Source of the DNA: Flavobacterium sp. N502536
GTDB lineage: Bacteria > Bacteroidota > Bacteroidia > Flavobacteriales > Flavobacteriaceae
NCBI RefSeq assembly: GCF_025947345.1
Contig: NZ_CP110011.1
Coordinates: forward strand, 248,001 to 312,000
Length of the DNA: 64,000 bases
Reading direction: 5' to 3'
A program made the position numbers and the translations under genes. The notes beneath the pieces were generated by a model that saw only the letters and a program-made list of their open reading frames with translations, made no database searches and had not been told where the DNA came from. Within the stretch, counting starts at the first letter, position 1; each line of letters opens with the position of its first letter. Below are positions 1-7,906 of the stretch, piece by piece.

Positions 1-1
1 A

Positions 2-73
2 ATAGGAGCATTTTATATTGTTTACTGGATGAGAAAAGTCAATAACAAACAAACCGCAATAAGAATAGAATAG
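2..73 (+). CDS. C-terminal end of a membrane protein (partial, cut by window start)
   Basis: An open frame runs in from the window edge and stops at TAG 71-73. It gives 23 residues: a hydrophobic stretch (IGAFYIVYW) followed by a short basic, Asn/Lys-rich tail. That pattern fits the last transmembrane helix and cytoplasmic tail of an integral membrane protein, possibly a transporter. The family cannot be named from so little sequence. The next gene starts 57 bases downstream on the same strand. Confidence 0.4.
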   Translation: MGAFYIVYWMRKVNNKQTAIRIE

Positions 74-130
74 AATTATTGAAGAAACAAAAAAAAGAAA
101 GAAGAGAGACAACTTACTCCTTAAACTAAA

Positions 131-1033
131 ATGAAAAAACGAATAACCTATCAAATTGATTCCTTTACCAAAGAAAAATTCAAAGGAAACCCGGCAGGAG
201 TTGTGATAAATGCAGATGGAATGAGTGATTATGAAATGCAGCAAATTGCCAGGGAACTAAATAACTCAGAAACGGCATTTCTTTTCTCTCCCGATAGTCC
301 CGACTGCGATGGAATTATACGCTATTTTACACCAAATACCGAAGTTCCCATCTGCGGGCACGCCACAATTGCAGCCATGTACGCAAAGGCAATCGAAGAA
401 AAACTGAACTCCTGTATTCTAAGATACAAAACAAAAGTTGGTATTCTCCCATTTGAAATCATCCGAAAAAATGACGATTATCAAATTGTAATGACACAGG
501 GAAGCTTCGAACTTAGTAAACCCTTTAATGCAACGATCACACAAAAAATGTTAACGGCCTTAGGAGTGGAACAAGCAGAAGTAGATGAAAGATGCCCGAT
601 TCAAATTGCCTCTACAGGTCATTCTAAAGTAATGATCGGAATCAAAAGCAGAACAAAATTAAACGCTTTAACTCCTAACTATACTGATTTAGCCAACTTA
701 AGCCAAGAGATTAACTGCAACGGTTATTTTGTTTTTACATTTGATTCTGACGATACAGATGTTTTGACCTATGGCCGAATGTTTGCACCCGGAATTGGTA
801 TAAATGAAGATCCTGTTACCGGAAATGCAAACGGACCTTTGGGTGGTTATTTGATTCAAAACAAAATTGTTGCTTTCAGTGGTAACGAATTTCAGTTTAA
901 CGGAAGACAAGGAGAAAAAATAGACCGTCTTGGAGTCATACAGGTTAGAGTGACAATTGACGATAATCGCCCAAAATTAATTCAAATCAAAGGGGATGCC
1001 GTTGCTGTTTTTAGAACCGAGATCCTTCTTTAG
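131..1033 (+). CDS. PhzF family isomerase/epimerase
   Basis: This 300-residue protein has the PhzF phenazine-biosynthesis-like fold, two pseudo-symmetric alpha/beta halves. Visible signatures are FKGNPAGVV (residues 17-25), NNSETAF with the expected catalytic glutamate at E47, the ICGHAT box near residue 76, and NEDPVTGNANGPLGGYL in the second half, the family's DPVTGSA-type motif. Characterised members catalyse proton-transfer isomerisation of small metabolites. No phenazine genes are nearby, so the substrate is unknown and the name is only a family label. Length is normal for the family. ATG 131 is the first start and lies directly before the conserved N-terminal strand. A GNAT acetyltransferase follows 39 bases downstream. 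Confidence 0.9.
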   Translation: MKKRITYQIDSFTKEKFKGNPAGVVINADGMSDYEMQQIARELNNSETAFLFSPDSPDCDGIIRYFTPNTEVPICGHATIAAMYAKAIEEKLNSCILRYKTKVGILPFEIIRKNDDYQIVMTQGSFELSKPFNATITQKMLTALGVEQAEVDERCPIQIASTGHSKVMIGIKSRTKLNALTPNYTDLANLSQEINCNGYFVFTFDSDDTDVLTYGRMFAPGIGINEDPVTGNANGPLGGYLIQNKIVAFSGNEFQFNGRQGEKIDRLGVIQVRVTIDDNRPKLIQIKGDAVAVFRTEILL

Positions 1034-1072
1034 AGGTAGTATTCAACTCCTTAATCCACTAAAAAAAGCACA

Positions 1073-1504
1073 ATGGAAATAACTGCCTTCCGAAAAAGCG
1101 ACTACGAACCTTTAAGAACTTTATTCTTAAAGGAGAGACGACGCACTTTTTCGTGGCACGATCCTTCTGAATTTCAATTGAAAGATTTTGACCGGGATAC
1201 TAAAGGTGAGTTGATTTTAGTGGCGCGAGAAAACGAAGTTCCTGTTGGCTTTATTTCGATCTGGATGAAGGATTATTTTATTCATCATTTATATGTCGAC
1301 GAGCAATATCAGGCCAAAGGCATAGGAACCGAATTATTGAAAGCGGCAATCAAAGTAACCAAACTGCCCCTCACTTTAAAATGTTTAGAAAACAACTCCA
1401 AAGCCGTTGCCTTCTATCTCAAAAAAGGCTTTTGGGCCACCGAAAGAGGACAATCAGAACATGGCCCTTATATTTTATTTGAATTGAATGGAAATATAAA
1501 TTAA
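1073..1504 (+). CDS. GNAT family N-acetyltransferase
   Basis: A compact 143-residue GCN5-related acetyltransferase. The acetyl-CoA binding motif A is clear (LYVDEQYQAKGIGTELLKAA, about residues 74-93; Q/RxxGxG/A element QAKGIG), and motif B follows as NNSKAVAFYLKKGF near residues 106-119. The substrate cannot be inferred. Oddly, its last codons and 3' flank (from base 1460) are repeated almost exactly about 920 bases downstream at 2381-2432, so the locus has been partly duplicated or rearranged. The protein itself looks complete. Confidence 0.9.
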   Translation: MEITAFRKSDYEPLRTLFLKERRRTFSWHDPSEFQLKDFDRDTKGELILVARENEVPVGFISIWMKDYFIHHLYVDEQYQAKGIGTELLKAAIKVTKLPLTLKCLENNSKAVAFYLKKGFWATERGQSEHGPYILFELNGNIN

Positions 1505-1541
1505 GAAGTAAGATATCAAAACTAAAACCTACCAAAAAAAA

Positions 1542-1634
1542 ATGAATAACAAAGAATTACCATTAGACTATAAACAAATAATTGAAAATGCAAAATCCAA
1601 ATCAAAGAAAAGATCCTACGACCTCGTATTTTGA
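1542..1634 (+). pseudogene. 30-codon ORF remnant, paired with the copy at 2466-2534
   Basis: ATG 1542 opens a 30-residue frame beginning MNNKELPLDYKQIIENAKSK and ending at TGA 1632-1634. It lies 37 bases after the GNAT stop. A second short frame at 2466 begins MSTIALPVDLKKIIDNKKK, sits the same distance after a duplicated GNAT 3' end, and aligns with it (LPxDxKxIIxN). I read both as surviving 5' ends of duplicated copies of one gene whose remainder has been lost. The parent family is not recognised. Confidence 0.45.
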
Positions 1635-1706
1635 CAAATTAAAAGTTTTATCATCTTTAAATAATCTAGAATTCGATCATAGCTCTAAACTCAACAAACC
1701 CTAAAA

Positions 1707-2357
1707 ATGACAGAAGATTTTATAACCTACAAAAGATTCAACAATATAAATTCAGCCGAAGAATTTGGGCAATTACTGAAGAAAGAAAAAATAGAATATG
1801 TTATTGAAAATAATTCTTTAAGCTTAGACGCAACGTTAACAGGAAATGCTTTCGGAAATGAATTTTGTGTAAAAATCGATAAAAGCCAATTGAAAGTAGT
1901 AGATGAGATATTGCTAAAAAAAGGTGAAGAGGACATTGAAGAAGTACCAAATGATTATTATTTGCTTAGTTTTTCAGATGACGAATTGATCGATGTTATT
2001 ACCAAAAGCGATGAGTGGAATACATTTGATATAGCACTTTCTAAAAAATTACTAAAAGAAAAAGGAAAAGAAATTACTCCCGCAGATATTGAAGAAATAA
2101 AAAACAAAAGATTGGAACAATTAGCTAAACCAGAAAAAAGCCAAAAAACTTATATTATTGCCGGTTATATTTTCGCCATTCTGGGCGGATGGTTATCACT
2201 TTTTATTGGATGGCATTTACTGACCTACAAAAAAACATTACCAAATGGTGATAAAGTTTATGCTTATTCTGAAAATGACAGAAAACAAGGGAATAGAATT
2301 TTTATTCTTGGTATAGTGTTTTTAATAATCTGGCTTTTATATTGTTTTCTTAAATAA
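1707..2357 (+). CDS. DUF2007-like membrane-anchored protein
   Basis: A 216-residue protein of unknown function. Residues about 5-72 resemble the DUF2007 'putative signal transducing' fold: an N-terminal helix, then VIENNSLSLDATLTG and a final FCVKIDKSQLKVVDEIL segment. A charged middle region (80-145) leads to two C-terminal transmembrane helices, about 147-170 (IIAGYIFAILGGWLSLFIGW) and 196-215 (IFILGIVFLIIWLLYCFL), with a short polar loop between. There is no signal peptide, so the N-terminal part should be cytoplasmic. The gene lies between two copies of a duplicated GNAT-tail segment, suggesting insertion or rearrangement here. The DUF2007 assignment is by pattern only. Confidence 0.65.
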   Translation: MTEDFITYKRFNNINSAEEFGQLLKKEKIEYVIENNSLSLDATLTGNAFGNEFCVKIDKSQLKVVDEILLKKGEEDIEEVPNDYYLLSFSDDELIDVITKSDEWNTFDIALSKKLLKEKGKEITPADIEEIKNKRLEQLAKPEKSQKTYIIAGYIFAILGGWLSLFIGWHLLTYKKTLPNGDKVYAYSENDRKQGNRIFILGIVFLIIWLLYCFLK

Positions 2358-2380
2358 TCTATTCATTTTCCAAAAAGAAA

Positions 2381-2534
2381 CATGGAGCCTATATTTTATT
2401 TGAATTGAATGGAAATATAAATTAAGAAGTAAAACATCCGCATCAAATAGAAGCCTGCTAAAGAAATGAGTACCATCGCATTGCCTGTCGATCTTAAAAA
2501 AATAATCGATAACAAAAAAAAACAATTTTGGTAA
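2381..2534 (+). pseudogene. Duplicated GNAT 3' end plus truncated follow-on ORF
   Basis: Bases 2381-2432 repeat 1460-1511 almost exactly and encode HGAYILFELNGNIN then stop, against HGPYILFELNGNIN in the intact GNAT. As in the first copy, a short frame follows (ATG 2466, 22 codons, TAA 2532-2534) similar to the one at 1542. The body of the acetyltransferase is missing. This is a fragment left by duplication with later deletion or insertion, not a functional gene. Confidence 0.7.
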
Positions 2535-2618
2535 TTTAAAGATACAAGACAGCAACGCAACCATTTAACAAAATTTACATCTATTAATTAAACCAATGTA
2601 AATTTTAAACCAGTTAAC

Positions 2619-3023
2619 ATGAAAAATTATTTTCTACTACTTGTAATAATGATCTTTAGCTCTTGTAGCAGCGCTGATCCCGAAGTTACTCCACAAAAAA
2701 CATTAGAGGGCAAATGGAGTTGGATTGGTTCCAGCGGCGGGATAGCCGGAACCTACGAGACGCCAGAATCAACAAACAAAGTAATTTATCTTGAATTTTC
2801 AGGAGCTACTTTTAAAAAATATATTAACGGAAAATTAGATATTGAGTCCGCATATACCATAAAAACTGAAAAATCAATTTTTGGTGGCGAAAGACCAATG
2901 ATTGTAAGTAATGAGCCTTCGAAGAAATTTGTTGCCATGTCATTCGAATTTGACGGCACTAAACTATACCTATACGAAGAATGTTACGACTGCTACGGAT
3001 CAGGTTACGTCCGCGCAAAGTAA
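2619..3023 (+). CDS. Small lipoprotein, lipocalin-like
   Basis: A 134-residue protein with a lipoprotein signal: a short hydrophobic run (YFLLLVIMIF) and lipobox IFSSC, giving Cys16 as the lipidated residue. The mature part starts LEGKWSWIG, the usual opening of small lipocalin-like Bacteroidota lipoproteins, and contains alternating beta-type segments. Four Cys-adjacent residues near the end (YEECYDCYGSGY) could form a disulphide or bind metal. Likely anchored in the cell envelope; no specific function is visible. It converges with the M14 peptidase gene, separated by the hairpin at 3059-3088. Confidence 0.7.
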   Translation: MKNYFLLLVIMIFSSCSSADPEVTPQKTLEGKWSWIGSSGGIAGTYETPESTNKVIYLEFSGATFKKYINGKLDIESAYTIKTEKSIFGGERPMIVSNEPSKKFVAMSFEFDGTKLYLYEECYDCYGSGYVRAK

Positions 3024-3046
3024 TAGTACAAACAACTAGGCCTTCC

Positions 3047-3088
3047 AAAAAAAAAAAATCCGCTCTTCAAAAAGATCTGAAGAGCGGA
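3047..3088 (-). terminator. Rho-independent terminator of the M14 peptidase gene
   Basis: An 11-bp stem, TCCGCTCTTCA (3059-3069) with TGAAGAGCGGA (3078-3088) and an 8-base loop. On the minus strand it is followed by an uninterrupted T run, the complement of the A run at 3047-3058. It ends the gene whose stop is at 3110. The plus-strand side has only a mixed A/T flank, so termination is mainly for the minus strand. Confidence 0.85.
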
Positions 3089-3109
3089 AATTAAAAATTA
3101 AAAAATGTT

Positions 3110-5617
3110 TTAGGGAACTAGAAAAAGGGCATTGCTGAATAACAAAATTCCATTTTCCCAAAAGCCTCTGAAAAGCGGATTATCCATCATATAAATTACC
3201 GTGCCGTCACCCCTTTTATCTACGGCAAAACTTACCGTTTCGTCCAGTTTTTTTCGGATGTCATTACCCACAAATCCGTAACTTAAATACCCTTTTGGGA
3301 TATACGCCACATTAATCGCTTTTTTGAGTAACGAGAACGATCTTTCGTTGCTTTTAAGACTGAAATAGGTATTTCCTAATCCGAAAGCCATTGGATAGGT
3401 TTTGTCGAGTTTATTCTCGATTATTGCTCCGGGAATCGAACCCGAAATTCCTCTTCGTTCCGAACCTTCAAAATCCAGAAAACGCTTTTTAAGCTCAAGC
3501 TCTTTCTCTTCTTTTTCCGATTTCTCTTTGTCTTCTTTACTTGCAAACTGACTCAAAGCATAACCGTCGCGATCCTGAAATACTGAAATTGCATTGGCCA
3601 TGGCGATAACTTTTCCACCATTTTTTACCCATTCATCGATTTGTTTTTTCTGGTCTTCGGCCAATTCATAACTTCCGTCTGACAGTATCAAAGTGTTGTA
3701 ATTGTATAATTTAACGCGGTTCAGATTGGCCGTCTCTACTATACTCACCGGATAAGCAACCGTTTCATCGAGATAAAACCAGGTCGCACCAAACTCTGTT
3801 GAAACCACCCCTTTTCCGGATAGCATTAATATTTTTGGAGCTTTAAGCAAAGTAAAATTCTCTCCTCCAATATCTTTCGAATTTGTCGAAAATCCTGTGC
3901 TTATAAAACTAAAATCGGTTTTGATTTTAATAATCGCACTCACCGTTTTTTCAAAATCAGTTAGTTTTGGATTATCGGCTCTACTTATAATTAATCCGCC
4001 TGGTTCAACGGTAACCGTTCCGAAAACCGCTTTTTTCATGGCCGATCGTACTTTTATTCCCGCCTGATGCAATAAGGAAACTACCTGCGCCGAAGTCCTG
4101 TTATTCCACGGTACATAAAAAGCATATACCGATTCCGGGATGTTTTTAGTCGCGGTCTCCACTTTATTCTTTGTTTTGATCGGAAGACTATTTTTAACCG
4201 CATACCCTTCAACACCATACGCCAAAGGCAAAGCCCAGGCTGTAATATCATACGACAAACTATCGTTTAATTTTTGATTGGGTTCAAACAATACCTGTGT
4301 TAAAACCGATCTCGGCTGGTCGGCTTTAATGATTAAATCGTTGGGTTCTATTTTAAAACTCTCGTCTTTCTTGGTTTGATAATGAAATCCCGAGGCATTC
4401 GTGGAGGCATCAGCATAACTAAATTCAACATTGTTTTTTTGAAGCAATTCTGTCAACTGCTCCAGTTTAGGATTGCTTTTCAACACATAAGTATTGTAAA
4501 CACCTTTGGCTTTTTTACGGGCATTGATATGAAAATCTCTAAACCCTTTAAGCAATACTTCTTTTTGCGAAGCGGCACTTTCTACCACGGTCAAAACTGC
4601 AGTTGCATGATGGGTTAGTCGGTCTTTTATCGTAACATTTGCACCATTTTCCATGGTTATTTCACGCCCTGCGCCTATCCCGCCTTTTTCCAGCGTTAGA
4701 CCAACCGCACCATTGTACGTGGGATAAGTGTCTCCGTAACTCGGATAAAACAAATCAAATCGCTCTCTGGTATTGTACATCCAGTTTTGCTTGTCAAATT
4801 TCTGCGAAATATTTTTCCCCAAAACCGTATAAAAATCCTTCTGATATTGTTCGATAAATTCATGCAAAGGTTCTGCAGCCGGAGGAAAAAAGTAGGCTGA
4901 ATTGTAACTCATTTCATGTACATCGGTGTGTACCTGCGGCATCCACTGGTTGTACAGTTTAATACGCTGTTGGGATTCGGTTTGTGTTTGCCAGGCCCAA
5001 TCGCGGTTCAAATCAAAAAGATAGTGGTTGTATCTTCCGCCCGGCCAAACTTCCATATGTTCTCTGTCGTACAAACCCGGATGTGTTTTTTTACCCGAAA
5101 TCTCTCTTAGCCAGTTTCCGTATCTTGAATAGCCATCGGGATTAATGCAGGGATCAAGAATGACAATGGTATTTTTGAGCCATTGTTTAGTGGTTTCATT
5201 TGACGGATTCAACAGCTCGTAGGCCACGGTTAAAGCGCTTTCGGTTCCGGCAAATTCATTTCCGTGAACATTAAAACTCAACCAGACGATAATTTTATCA
5301 TCGGTCCCGCTACTTTTTTGATCCGATAATCCGATTGCCGCTAAATTATTGTTTCTGATTTGTTCCAGATTGGCCAAGTTTTCGGGCGTCGAAATATAAT
5401 ACACATTCAGATCTCGCTGCTCGTTGGTTGCCCCGTACTTCTGCTTTTTGATCGATTGGGATTGTTCCGTCAGGTACTTAAAATAATCTTCGACCTGATG
5501 GTAATAACTAATTTGTTTTCCGTAATTCGGAATAAATTCTGAAGGCGTTTTTAATTGCGCCAAAGCAGTAAAAGAAATGGTTAACAGCAGAACTGTTACA
5601 AAGAATAGTTTCTTCAT
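3110..5617 (-). CDS. Secreted M14-family zinc carboxypeptidase-like peptidase
   Basis: An 835-residue protein with signal peptide MKKLFFVTVLLLTISFTALA-Q, so exported. The N-terminal half is an M14 zinc peptidase domain: HGNE supplies H118 and E121, the third histidine is probably H234 in HTDVHEM, DPCINPDGY (about 155-163) is the substrate-pocket region, and LTLEKGG gives the expected general-base glutamate E310. The remaining 500 residues form the extended C-terminal part seen in large Bacteroidota M14 proteins, including a glutamine-amidotransferase-like segment (TLILSDGSYEL, NGGKVIAMANAI) that may be structural. It has its own promoter at 5644-5676 and a terminator at 3047-3088, so it appears monocistronic. 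Probably degrades peptides or processes cell-surface protein. Confidence 0.88.
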   Translation of the reverse strand: MKKLFFVTVLLLTISFTALAQLKTPSEFIPNYGKQISYYHQVEDYFKYLTEQSQSIKKQKYGATNEQRDLNVYYISTPENLANLEQIRNNNLAAIGLSDQKSSGTDDKIIVWLSFNVHGNEFAGTESALTVAYELLNPSNETTKQWLKNTIVILDPCINPDGYSRYGNWLREISGKKTHPGLYDREHMEVWPGGRYNHYLFDLNRDWAWQTQTESQQRIKLYNQWMPQVHTDVHEMSYNSAYFFPPAAEPLHEFIEQYQKDFYTVLGKNISQKFDKQNWMYNTRERFDLFYPSYGDTYPTYNGAVGLTLEKGGIGAGREITMENGANVTIKDRLTHHATAVLTVVESAASQKEVLLKGFRDFHINARKKAKGVYNTYVLKSNPKLEQLTELLQKNNVEFSYADASTNASGFHYQTKKDESFKIEPNDLIIKADQPRSVLTQVLFEPNQKLNDSLSYDITAWALPLAYGVEGYAVKNSLPIKTKNKVETATKNIPESVYAFYVPWNNRTSAQVVSLLHQAGIKVRSAMKKAVFGTVTVEPGGLIISRADNPKLTDFEKTVSAIIKIKTDFSFISTGFSTNSKDIGGENFTLLKAPKILMLSGKGVVSTEFGATWFYLDETVAYPVSIVETANLNRVKLYNYNTLILSDGSYELAEDQKKQIDEWVKNGGKVIAMANAISVFQDRDGYALSQFASKEDKEKSEKEEKELELKKRFLDFEGSERRGISGSIPGAIIENKLDKTYPMAFGLGNTYFSLKSNERSFSLLKKAINVAYIPKGYLSYGFVGNDIRKKLDETVSFAVDKRGDGTVIYMMDNPLFRGFWENGILLFSNALFLVP

Positions 5618-5643
5618 AATTAATTTTAATTTGGATAGTTTTT

Positions 5644-5676
5644 CAAAAGTAAGAATTAACTTAGTTATTTTTCAAA
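5644..5676 (-). promoter_or_regulatory. Bacteroidota sigma-A type promoter for the M14 peptidase
   Basis: On the minus strand, TTTG (5676-5673) is followed after 21 bases by TACTTTTG (5651-5644), matching the -33 TTTG and -7 TAnnTTTG consensus. The predicted transcript start is about 20 bases before ATG 5617. The rest of the gap (5652-5875) shows only AT-rich sequence and a small imperfect hairpin near 5801-5830. Confidence 0.7.
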
Positions 5677-5875
5677 AATCACAAGGAATATTATCATTTT
5701 AAATTCTTCCTGCTAGTTATTTAAAACATATAAATGCATCAATTTTTAAAACCATAAATAAAGACATTTCACTTGTAATAAGCAACATAACATTATAGGA
5801 GAGAAGTTTACTTGTCTTACACCTTCTCTTCTGTACAAAACAAGCTCTGTTTTACTTCCATCAGACATTAATTTG

Positions 5876-5883
5876 TATTTTTG
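5876..5883 (+). promoter_or_regulatory. -7 box TATTTTTG upstream of the membrane protein gene
   Basis: TATTTTTG fits TAnnTTTG exactly. Transcription would begin near 5890, at or just past the possible TTG start codon at 5889. The -33 element is not clear. This placement favours ATG 5931 as the translation start of the downstream gene. Confidence 0.55.
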
Positions 5884-5930
5884 ACCTTTTGACACGGACT
5901 ATTAAAATAAAAAAAACTCAATACTATAGT

Positions 5931-6716
5931 ATGGAAGAAGCAGCAATTGAAAAATCAGTTTTTGAAGAAATACCAACAGAAAAAATTTATACCGACAACG
6001 CCATTCGTGTTGGCACTTTTTTAGGAGGACCTTTGGTTGCCGGTTATTTTTTAGCAGAGAATTTTAAAGTTTTTGGTGAGTCAGCCAAAGCCAAAAAAAC
6101 CTGGATTATAACCATACTTACCACTATTTTGATCTTTGCCCTGATATTCTTAATTCCGGAACCCATCAGTGCTAAGATTCCAAATATCGTTTTCCCTTTA
6201 ATTTATATGGGAATCGCCACTTATTTCACCAAAGAATATCAGGAAAAACAAATTAGCAAACACCTCGAAAATGGTGGCGAACATTTTGCCTGGCCAAGAA
6301 CCATTTTTATTTCGGTAATTGGTATTTTGGTTCTTCTGGGAGGGATATTCGGTATTGCCTTTTTAACCGAAACAGCAAACGGTGGTCTCACAGAGTCAAC
6401 TAAAAAATATGGCGTTATGAATCATGAAATTGCTTATCAAAGCAATATTAATGAAAACGAAGCGGATAAAATTGCTGAAGCGCTTCAAAAAACAACTTTT
6501 TTTGATGACGCCATAACCAAGTATGTCTATCTGGAAAAAATCAATAACAACTACGAAATATCCATTTCCTGTAACGAATCGGTTAAAGATGATCCATCAG
6601 CCTTTGAGCCTTTTGTACAACTGAGAAACGATATGCAAAAATATTTCCCACATGATAAAATCATTCTGAAACTTGTGGTAAATGATCTTGATAATGTGGT
6701 CAGGAGAATTGAGTAA
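5931..6716 (+). CDS. Multi-pass membrane protein with C-terminal soluble domain
   Basis: 261 residues from ATG 5931 (MEEAAIEKSVFEEIPTEKIY). A longer reading from TTG 5889 is rejected because it would overlap the predicted transcription start. Four hydrophobic segments are visible: around VGTFLGGPLVAGYFLAENF, WIITILTTILIFALIFLIP, IVFPLIYMGIATYF and TIFISVIGILVLLGGIFGIA. They are followed by a roughly 100-residue soluble C-terminal region of alternating charged helices and strands (ENEADKIAEALQKTTFF, KYVYLEKINNNYEISI). I do not recognise the family and see no catalytic motif. It stands alone between its own promoter and the next gene. Confidence 0.7.
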   Translation: MEEAAIEKSVFEEIPTEKIYTDNAIRVGTFLGGPLVAGYFLAENFKVFGESAKAKKTWIITILTTILIFALIFLIPEPISAKIPNIVFPLIYMGIATYFTKEYQEKQISKHLENGGEHFAWPRTIFISVIGILVLLGGIFGIAFLTETANGGLTESTKKYGVMNHEIAYQSNINENEADKIAEALQKTTFFDDAITKYVYLEKINNNYEISISCNESVKDDPSAFEPFVQLRNDMQKYFPHDKIILKLVVNDLDNVVRRIE

Positions 6717-6819
6717 ATCCAAAATCCAACAGTCTAACAATCTAATTATCTAATTATCTTGTCCGATTCACCCCTCATTTTTGTCTCTTAACAGCCCTAA
6801 CACATTGATTTTTAAACCG

Positions 6820-6827
6820 TAAATTTG
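6820..6827 (+). promoter_or_regulatory. -7 box TAAATTTG upstream of the SRPBCC gene
   Basis: A perfect TAnnTTTG match 28 bases before ATG 6855. It overlaps the TTG (6825) that could otherwise open a longer frame, so the shorter start is preferred. No good -33 TTTG at the usual spacing is seen. Confidence 0.6.
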
Positions 6828-6854
6828 TGTTACAACTTTTTAAAACCAAACAAA

Positions 6855-7343
6855 ATGAGTGCAACAAATTTTACCACAACTATACTAGTAGATCAGTCAC
6901 CACAAGAAGTTTTTAAGGCTGTTACAAATGTCCGCGGCTGGTGGTCGGAAGAAATCGAAGGGAATACAGCTCAAATAAACGATGAGTTTGACTATCATTA
7001 CGAAGACATTCATCGCTGCAAAGTAAAACTAATAGAAGTGATTCCGAATCAGAAAATTGTCTGGCTGGTAGAGAACAACTATTTCAAATTTACAAAAGAT
7101 GAAACGGAATGGACCAATACCCGCCCTACTTTTGAGATTTCAGAAAAAAACGGAAAAACCGAACTTCGTTTTACCCATGTAGGTTTGGTACCCGACTACG
7201 AATGTTTTGAAATTTGCAGAGGTGCCTGGACCAATTACATCGGGAATAGTCTGCTTAAACTAATTACTACCGGAAAAGGAGAACCTAACGCAACCGGAAA
7301 GCCTCAGACCGAAAACGAGAAAAAACTATCTGAAAAACCATAG
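6855..7343 (+). CDS. SRPBCC / AHSA1-like domain protein
   Basis: 162 residues from ATG 6855. The sequence follows the START/SRPBCC helix-grip pattern of Hsp90-activator-homologue (AHSA1-like) proteins: an opening FTTTILVDQSPQEVFKAVTN, then VRGWWSEEIEG, the central VIPNQKIVWLVENN strand pair, and a closing helix around GAWTNYIGNSLLKLIT that would cap the hydrophobic cavity. Such proteins bind small hydrophobic ligands and rarely have a known substrate. A second SRPBCC protein lies at 15376. Cytoplasmic; no signal peptide. Confidence 0.85.
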   Translation: MSATNFTTTILVDQSPQEVFKAVTNVRGWWSEEIEGNTAQINDEFDYHYEDIHRCKVKLIEVIPNQKIVWLVENNYFKFTKDETEWTNTRPTFEISEKNGKTELRFTHVGLVPDYECFEICRGAWTNYIGNSLLKLITTGKGEPNATGKPQTENEKKLSEKP

Positions 7344-7425
7344 ATTGCTCTTTCTCGCTCATTTTTTAACTTTAAAAATAAAAGTCCGACGCATTATTTA
7401 ATTACGATACCAGCTATAATTTTCA

Positions 7426-7433
7426 TAAATTCG
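7426..7433 (+). promoter_or_regulatory. Near-consensus -7 box TAAATTCG
   Basis: TAAATTCG differs from TAnnTTTG at one base and lies 14 bases before ATG 7447. A very short leader would result. It is plausible but weaker than the other promoters listed here. Confidence 0.35.
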
Positions 7434-7446
7434 TAGTACTAAAACT

Positions 7447-7869
7447 ATGACTATGAATCCTATTTTAAGAAATACAATAGCCGTTATAATTGGTCTTTTT
7501 GTTGGAAGTATTGTCAATATGGCTATCATTCTGATGAGCAGCTCTATCATTCCGGCTCCCAATGGCGCTGATGTTACCACTATCGAAGGCCTAAAAGCTA
7601 CGATGCATTTATTTGAACCGAAACATTTTCTGTTTCCGTTTCTGGCGCATGCCATCGGAACATTTGCAGGTGCGGGAACAACGGCTTTAATTGCCATCAG
7701 TCATAAAACAAAACTTGGACTGGTTATAGGCGCTTTCTTTTTATTGGGCGGAATTATAAATGTGTGCTCCCTGCCTTCACCGGTTTGGTTTAATATCACA
7801 GACCTATTATTTGCCTATATACCGGCAGCTTATCTGGCTACGAAATTGGTGGTAAAAGAAAAGTCTTAA
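7447..7869 (+). CDS. Four-helix integral membrane protein of unknown function
   Basis: 140 residues with four predicted transmembrane segments: about 7-29 (NTIAVIIGLFVGSIVNMAII), 60-84 (FLFPFLAHAIGTFAGAGTTA), 90-112 (LGLVIGAFFLLGGIINVCSL) and 117-136 (ITDLLFAYIPAAYLATKLV). The loop around VTTIEGLKATMHLFEPKHF is the only sizeable soluble part. A small conserved-looking inner-membrane protein with no recognised catalytic residues. Its stop is followed within 40 bases by the composite repeat element at 7907-9014, so it may be the last gene of its transcript. Confidence 0.7.
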   Translation: MTMNPILRNTIAVIIGLFVGSIVNMAIILMSSSIIPAPNGADVTTIEGLKATMHLFEPKHFLFPFLAHAIGTFAGAGTTALIAISHKTKLGLVIGAFFLLGGIINVCSLPSPVWFNITDLLFAYIPAAYLATKLVVKEKS

Positions 7870-7906
7870 AATCTGTTTTATTTGCCAATAAGGCTAACAA
7901 AAAAAT

